From DATAPE01 sp034667545 (GTDB taxonomy: Bacteria > Actinomycetota > CADDZG01 > WHSQ01), in the NCBI GenBank assembly GCA_034667545.1, contig JAXDJR010000166.1, positions 1 to 9,529 of the forward strand: a stretch of 9,529 nucleotides of DNA. Direction: 5' to 3'. This document shows, piece by piece, positions 5,916-9,529 of this stretch. Every line of letters begins with the position of its first letter. Position 1 is the stretch's first letter. The translations under genes were made by a program, and so were the position numbers. The notes beneath the pieces were generated by a model. It was not told the origin of the DNA and searched no databases. It was given only the letters and a program-made list of their open reading frames with translations.

Positions 5916-5988
5916 AGCCGGGTGTCGGACTCGAACCGACCACCTGCACATTACAAGTGTGCTGCTCTACCAGATGAGCTAACCCGGC
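5916..5988 (-). tRNA. tRNA-Thr (anticodon UGU)
   Basis: The minus strand folds as a complete cloverleaf. The 7-bp acceptor stem is GCCGGGT with ACCCGGC, the D stem GCTC/GAGC, and the anticodon stem GCACA/TGTGC around loop CTTGTAA. The variable region is AGGTG and the T arm GTCGG/CCGAC with loop TTCGAGT. The anticodon TGT reads ACA threonine codons. Position 73 (discriminator) is T, as seen in many threonine tRNAs. The 3' CCA is not encoded (CTC follows), so it must be added. The 5' end is 13 nt after the rlmB stop, so it may be processed from the same transcript. Confidence 0.95.
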
Positions 5989-6001
5989 TGCGCTCCGAAG
6001 G

Positions 6002-6736
6002 CTAACGCGGCGCGTCGGAGGAGCGGATGGACACCCGGCGGGCAACCTCGAACATCGCAAGGGCGCCGGCGACCGCTGCATTCAACGACCCCAGCTCATC
6101 ATGTTGGGGTATGGCCACCAACCCATCGCACTGCATGCGCACCGTGCGAGATATGCCCCGGTCTTCGGCGCCGATCACCAGTCCTACCGGTGGGTCCATC
6201 AGGTCCGACGTCCACATCGAATCCTCAGCCTTCTCATCCAAGCCAACCACCCAGAGACCAGCGGACTTGGCTTGCTCGATAGCTCGGGAGAGATTGCCGA
6301 CCTTGGCTATCTCCATAAGCTCGGTGGCCCCCGCCGACACGCGCCGAGCGGCAGCGGTAACGCCGGCGGCCCGGTGCGAAGGGATGACGACGCCGTCGAA
6401 TCCGGCGCCTAGCGCCGACCGGATCAACGCGCCCAGATTCTGGGGATCCATGATGCCGTCGGCGAACAAGACTCCGGTGGTTGCTCCCGCCAGCACGGAG
6501 CTCAGAGCTGCGTACCGATAGGCGGCCGCCACGACAACTACCCCTTGATGATTGGCCGAAACAAGCCGGTCGAGCTCTCGACGCGGCACGATGCGCTCGG
6601 GCGCTCCGACTGCCCGAGCCAACCTTCTGATCTCGTCCAAGAGATGCGAGGTGTGTACCTCTTGGGCCACCATCACCTTCTCAGGAGAGCCACCCGAGCG
6701 GAGATATTCCAGAACCGGGCGGCGTCCCCACAGCAG
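6002..6736 (-). CDS. rlmB: SpoU/TrmH-family RNA 2'-O-ribose methyltransferase (RlmB-like, 23S rRNA)
   Basis: The SPOUT methyltransferase motifs are clear: NLGALIRSALGAGFDGVVIP, LVIGAEDRGIS, and IPQHDELGSLNAAVAGALAMFE near the C-terminus, which together form the knotted S-adenosylmethionine site. RlmB methylates the ribose of G2251 in E. coli 23S rRNA; other targets are possible. The start is the problem. The first ATG or GTG is the GTG at 6676, but in-frame upstream codons encode LLWGRRPVLEYLRSGG, the conserved start of the N-terminal substrate-binding domain (GRxxVLEAL type). Between the upstream in-frame stop and 6676 there is no ATG, GTG or TTG, only CTG codons, at 6736 and 6733 next to the motif. 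Starting at 6736 gives 244 residues, equal to the usual length. GGAGAG lies 14 nt upstream, overlapping the end of cysS. The same order after cysS is found in Rv3580c-Rv3579c. Confidence 0.85.
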   Translation of the reverse strand: MLWGRRPVLEYLRSGGSPEKVMVAQEVHTSHLLDEIRRLARAVGAPERIVPRRELDRLVSANHQGVVVVAAAYRYAALSSVLAGATTGVLFADGIMDPQNLGALIRSALGAGFDGVVIPSHRAAGVTAAARRVSAGATELMEIAKVGNLSRAIEQAKSAGLWVVGLDEKAEDSMWTSDLMDPPVGLVIGAEDRGISRTVRMQCDGLVAIPQHDELGSLNAAVAGALAMFEVARRVSIRSSDAPR

Positions 6737-6747
6737 ATGGTCTGGGT

Positions 6748-8199
6748 CTACTCTCCGATCTTCAGGTGCCAGCGCGCTCCCTCCGGGGTGTCCTCCACCG
6801 AGATGCCCATCGCTTCGAGGTGTGACCGGATCGCGTCGGCGCGATCGAACGCTGACTCCGAACGTGCCTGCGCGCGAAGCTCCAGCACGTATTCGATCAG
6901 GCTTGCCACGAGCTCAGACGACGCAGTGGAGCTTTCAAAGCGAAAGCCCATCGTCGATGTCATCTCGAGGAACGATCCCACCAGACGAGACAGCTTGCTC
7001 CGATCCTCGTCACTGCCCGCGTGCATCGCTTCCATCGTTCTGTTCCCCTCGCCGACAAGGTCGTGGATCGCTGCGAAGGCAGCTGCAGAGTTGAAGTCAT
7101 CGTCCATGGCGGCGATGAATCGCCGTAGAAAGGCGTCGCCGTCGTTGTCGCCGAGTCCCTCGTCATCGACGGGGCGTCGAACCACATCCACGTCGGGCAT
7201 CTCATCGAGGGCACTAGTTGCCGACAACAGGAATCGCGCCCACCTTTCGTAGCTCTGAGCCGCGTCACTCATCACGGCATCGGAGAAGATGGGTTGGATC
7301 CGATACGAACCCATCAGTACCCAGTAGCGGAATACGTCGGGGGGGAATCGCTCGAGCAGATCGCGGCCCAGCACGACATTTCCGAGGGACTTCGACATCT
7401 TCGTGGAGTCCATCTGCACGAGACCACAGTGCATCCATTGGGTGACGAACGGCTCGGTCCCCGCCAAGGCTTCAGCCTGGGCGATCTCATTCTCGTGGTG
7501 GGGAAACATCAAGTCCGCCCCACCGCCATGGATGTCGATAGGCATGCCCAGGTATTTTGTCGACATCACGGAACACTCGATGTGCCATCCAGGCCGTCCC
7601 GGCCCCCACGGAGAAGACCACGACGGCTCGTCCTCCTTGGCCGACTTCCACAGCGCGAAGTCCAGTGGGTGCCGCTTGCTCGCGTGAGGTTCGACGCGCT
7701 CGCCCGCACGCATCTCATCGAGCGACCGGCCGGAAAGTTTCCCGTAACCATCGAAGGCATCAACCGAGAACCACACATCGCCTTCTGCTTCGTAGGCAAA
7801 CCCGCGGTCGATGAGCCCTTCGATCGCCTGGACCATCTCTTCGATATGGCGAGTCGCGCGGGGAACGATATCTGCGCGGCGGATGCCCAGAGATTCCATA
7901 TCCTCATCAAAAGCGGCTGAATATTTCGTCGTCACAGCTTCGGTGGAGATACCTTCGATGTGAGCGCGGTCGATGATCTTGTCTTCGATGTCCGTGTAAT
8001 TCATCACGTAAGTGACCTCATAACCGCGGTATTCGAGGTAGCGGCGGATGAAATCAAGCCACATGAAGGTGCGAAAGTTCCCGATGTGCTGGTAATTGTG
8101 AACGGTGGGCCCGCAGGTGTACATAAGGACGCGCCCAGGCTCACTTGTCTCAAGCGGCATGACCTTGCGGACAAGCGTGTTGTAGACACGGATGCTCAT
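6748..8199 (-). CDS. cysS: Cysteinyl-tRNA synthetase
   Basis: This 483-residue class I aminoacyl-tRNA synthetase charges tRNA-Cys in the cytosol. The HIGH-type signature is HIGN (38-41) within CGPTVHNYQHIGNFRTF, and the KMSKS loop is at 267-271. The zinc ligands C29, C209, H234 and E238 line up with those of E. coli CysS. The conserved HGGGADLMFPHHENEIAQ lies around 224-241. The C-terminal DALR-type region ends TPEGARWHLKIGE. Length is normal, and this is the tRNA synthetase rather than the mycothiol ligase MshC, because the order ispF-cysS-rlmB matches Rv3581c-Rv3579c. The ATG at 8199 comes 9 nt after the ispF stop. No Shine-Dalgarno is visible, and TAGTCT (overlapping the ispF stop) lies 6 nt before the ATG, so translation depends either on coupling or on a leaderless transcript. 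Confidence 0.96.
   Translation of the reverse strand: MSIRVYNTLVRKVMPLETSEPGRVLMYTCGPTVHNYQHIGNFRTFMWLDFIRRYLEYRGYEVTYVMNYTDIEDKIIDRAHIEGISTEAVTTKYSAAFDEDMESLGIRRADIVPRATRHIEEMVQAIEGLIDRGFAYEAEGDVWFSVDAFDGYGKLSGRSLDEMRAGERVEPHASKRHPLDFALWKSAKEDEPSWSSPWGPGRPGWHIECSVMSTKYLGMPIDIHGGGADLMFPHHENEIAQAEALAGTEPFVTQWMHCGLVQMDSTKMSKSLGNVVLGRDLLERFPPDVFRYWVLMGSYRIQPIFSDAVMSDAAQSYERWARFLLSATSALDEMPDVDVVRRPVDDEGLGDNDGDAFLRRFIAAMDDDFNSAAAFAAIHDLVGEGNRTMEAMHAGSDEDRSKLSRLVGSFLEMTSTMGFRFESSTASSELVASLIEYVLELRAQARSESAFDRADAIRSHLEAMGISVEDTPEGARWHLKIGE
6751..6756 (-). promoter_or_regulatory. Possible ribosome binding site for rlmB, inside the end of cysS
   Basis: GGAGAG at the last codons of cysS lies 14 nt before the CTG at 6736, somewhat farther than ideal. 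It supports initiation near the CTG codons rather than at the GTG 60 nt further on. Confidence 0.3.
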
Positions 8200-8208
8200 C
8201 GAGAGAGA

Positions 8209-8700
8209 CTAGCCCGCTTCACCAACACGAGTCCGCTCGAGAAGAACGACCGCTATCGCCGCGATGCCTTCCCCTCGCCCCACGAAGCCCAGGTGGTCGG
8301 TGGTTGTTGCTTTGATAGAAACGTTCTCGTGCTCGATCCGCAGCGCATCTGCAACGTTGCCCGTCATCCTGTCGCGGTAGGGATTCAGTCGAGGAACCTC
8401 AGCGACAACGGTCGCATCGACATTGACGATGGACCAGCCCGCCGTTGCCACCGCCTCTGCGGTCTCGCTCAAGATCAGAAGGCTGGACGCGCCATGCCAC
8501 CGCTCATCATTCGGAAAGAGAGCGCCAAGATCACCGAGGTTCGCGGCCCCGAGTAAGCCGTCGGCCACCGCGTGGCTCAGGACATCGGCATCGGAGTGTC
8601 CGCTAAGTCCGGGGCTTCCCAATATCTCGATCCCACCCAGGATGAAGGGACGGCGTTCATTGAATGGGTGCGCATCGAACCCCAGGCCAACGCGGATCAT
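8209..8700 (-). CDS. ispF: 2-C-methyl-D-erythritol 2,4-cyclodiphosphate synthase
   Basis: The 163-residue protein catalyses the cyclisation step of the MEP isoprenoid pathway, converting the CDP-ME 2-phosphate to the cyclodiphosphate with release of CMP. Visible motifs are GFDAH (7-11, metal ligands D9 and H11), GHSDADVLSHAVADGLLGAANLGDLG (34-59, third metal ligand H43) and ATTTDHLGFVGRGEGIAA (131-148). Family length is about 160. The ATG overlaps the ispD stop by 4 nt (ATGA), so the two are translationally coupled. ispD and ispF are two enzymes of one pathway, with the kinase IspE acting between them encoded elsewhere. Confidence 0.96.
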   Translation of the reverse strand: MIRVGLGFDAHPFNERRPFILGGIEILGSPGLSGHSDADVLSHAVADGLLGAANLGDLGALFPNDERWHGASSLLILSETAEAVATAGWSIVNVDATVVAEVPRLNPYRDRMTGNVADALRIEHENVSIKATTTDHLGFVGRGEGIAAIAVVLLERTRVGEAG

Positions 8701-9374
8701 GGCTGCTCCTCGAGGAGGGCCTCCACGAGATCTGCATCCTCGGGATAGGTGACCTTGATGTTCCGCCTGCTGCCGGCCACGATGGCAACCGCGCCCCCGT
8801 ATCGTTCAACCAGCTGCCCTTCATCGGTGCCGACGAATCCCTCACTTGCTGCCCGTGCGTGAGCTTTACGCAGAACATCTGTGTTGAAGGCCGACGGTGT
8901 TTGGGCGCGCCATAAGCCGGTGCGGTCCACGGTCTCGACCGACTTACCTTCGGTCACTCTCTTGATCGTTTCATCCATGGGGATCGCAGGTATAACGCCG
9001 TCGACGCCGTCGAGGGCATCAAGAACACGTTTCAATAAGGTCGAGTCGGCGAGCGGGCGGGCAGCATCATGAACGACTACCCGCGGCGATGTCACCAGTC
9101 GCAAACCGTTCGCCACCGACTCCTGCCTCGTAGTGCCCCCGTCAACAAAGGTGACCCCCTGATCTGGAACAAGGTCGTCCGGCAGACCTAGATCGGGCGA
9201 CAGTACGACAATCACGGGAGCGCACCCGCCCGTCCGAAGCATATCGACGGCACGCCGCACCAAGGAGCTGCCACCGACGTGCATGAATTGTTTGGGCAGA
9301 TCGAGACCGGATCTATCCCCGCGACCTGCGGCCGCGACGATCCCGGCGGGAGGCTCTGGTGAGTGGCTCTCGAT
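8697..9374 (-). CDS. ispD: 2-C-methyl-D-erythritol 4-phosphate cytidylyltransferase, start codon non-canonical
   Basis: IspD joins CTP and methylerythritol phosphate to give CDP-ME in the MEP pathway. The N-terminal nucleotide-binding signature is AGIVAAAGRGDR followed by LPKQF; later come VVVHDAARPLAD, VIPAIPMDETIKRV, LWRAQTPSAF, TDEGQLVERYG and NIKVTYPEDADL. The first ATG (9284) falls after LPKQF and would delete the catalytic glycine-rich loop, so the true start lies upstream. Between the carD stop (9375-9377) and the AAAGRG motif there is no ATG, GTG, TTG or CTG in any frame. The frame begins TAG ATC GAG, so an AUC start at 9374 is the best candidate. It gives 225 residues, normal for IspD, with GAGG about 11 nt upstream. 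A G-to-C change or error in an ATG would give exactly this picture. The carD stop is in frame, so readthrough would make a CarD-IspD fusion. Confidence 0.9.
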   Translation of the reverse strand: MESHSPEPPAGIVAAAGRGDRSGLDLPKQFMHVGGSSLVRRAVDMLRTGGCAPVIVVLSPDLGLPDDLVPDQGVTFVDGGTTRQESVANGLRLVTSPRVVVHDAARPLADSTLLKRVLDALDGVDGVIPAIPMDETIKRVTEGKSVETVDRTGLWRAQTPSAFNTDVLRKAHARAASEGFVGTDEGQLVERYGGAVAIVAGSRRNIKVTYPEDADLVEALLEEQP

Positions 9375-9529
9375 CTAGCCGAGAACCTCGTCGAGCAGCT
9401 GCTCGGCCTCTTCCTCGTTGCAGTCCTTCGAGAAGGTCAGCTCTGAAACCAAGATCTGTCGCGCCTTAGTGAGCATCCTCTTCTCGCCGGCGGACAGGCC
9501 CTTTTCCTTGTCGCGTTGGTGAAGGCTGC
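9375..9529 (-). CDS. carD: CarD family transcription regulator, C-terminal part (5' part beyond window)
   Basis: The last 51 residues are visible. They include RDKEKGLSAGEKRMLTKARQ and end EQLLDEVLG, closely resembling the C-terminal DNA-binding domain of M. tuberculosis CarD (GLSAGEKRMLAKARQ, ILDEVL near its end). CarD binds RNA polymerase beta through its N-terminal Tudor-like domain and stabilises the open promoter complex. The stop falls where CarD normally ends, which argues that TAG is genuine. It is the first visible gene of the carD-ispD-ispF-cysS-rlmB cluster, and its promoter lies outside the window. Confidence 0.93.
   Translation of the reverse strand, partial: SLHQRDKEKGLSAGEKRMLTKARQILVSELTFSKDCNEEEAEQLLDEVLG

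Noticed and set aside
5811..6005. A 64-codon plus-strand frame over the tRNA-Thr region
   Set aside because: It reads through the antisense of a well-formed tRNA and has no ribosome site or motif.
7294..7920. A 208-codon plus-strand frame antisense to cysS
   Set aside because: It mirrors conserved cysS sequence, as expected of GC-rich antisense frames.
1..9529. CRISPR array, insertion sequence, toxin-antitoxin or defence island
   Set aside because: I saw no regularly spaced repeats, transposase or nuclease motifs; apart from the short middle interval the window is filled by recognisable chromosomal genes.

Overview
The window is about 9.5 kb of GC-rich chromosomal DNA that looks actinobacterial (Actinomycetota), and it is densely packed. 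Two gene neighbourhoods support this. The order carD-ispD-ispF-cysS-rlmB matches Mycobacterium tuberculosis Rv3583c to Rv3579c. The DUF3263 gene followed by a membrane-anchored LytR_C gene matches Rv0430-Rv0431. I cannot name the genus. Most genes are housekeeping, and I do not see a phage, CRISPR array, toxin-antitoxin pair, insertion sequence or defence system.

Layout from left to right. An AI-2E family (PerM-like) membrane protein runs off the left edge on the minus strand (1-680). A divergent 85-bp promoter region follows. otsA, trehalose-6-phosphate synthase (766-2223, plus), is the only plus-strand gene. It converges tail to tail on otsB, trehalose-6-phosphate phosphatase (2220-3002, minus), and their stop codons overlap within one CTAG. 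Upstream of otsB on the minus strand lie a LytR_C single-pass membrane protein (3025-3573), a DUF3263 putative DNA-binding protein (3588-3866) and a Glu/Leu/Phe-type dehydrogenase, gdhA (3959-5212).

The middle part (5213-6001) holds a degenerate copy of a tRNA-Thr 3' half, a small PH-like plus SHOCT protein (5367-5777) and an intact tRNA-Thr(UGU) at 5916-5988. The intact tRNA and the fragment are in direct orientation around the SHOCT gene. That is the geometry left by integration at a tRNA, but the interval is very short.

The right part is a tight minus-strand cluster: carD 3' end (9375-9529), ispD, ispF, cysS and rlmB, ending 13 nt before tRNA-Thr. It joins a transcription regulator with two steps of the MEP isoprenoid pathway, cysteinyl-tRNA synthetase and an rRNA 2'-O-methyltransferase. 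Spacing is very tight: a 4-nt ATGA overlap at ispD/ispF, 9 nt at ispF/cysS, and carD and ispD in one frame separated only by TAG.

The most notable points are these. ispD and rlmB both lack any ATG, GTG or TTG that would include their conserved N-termini, which suggests AUC and CUG starts, or base errors. Several genes carry a TANNNT hexamer exactly 6 nt before the ATG, the signature of leaderless transcription. Finally, there is the tRNA-Thr relic upstream of gdhA.
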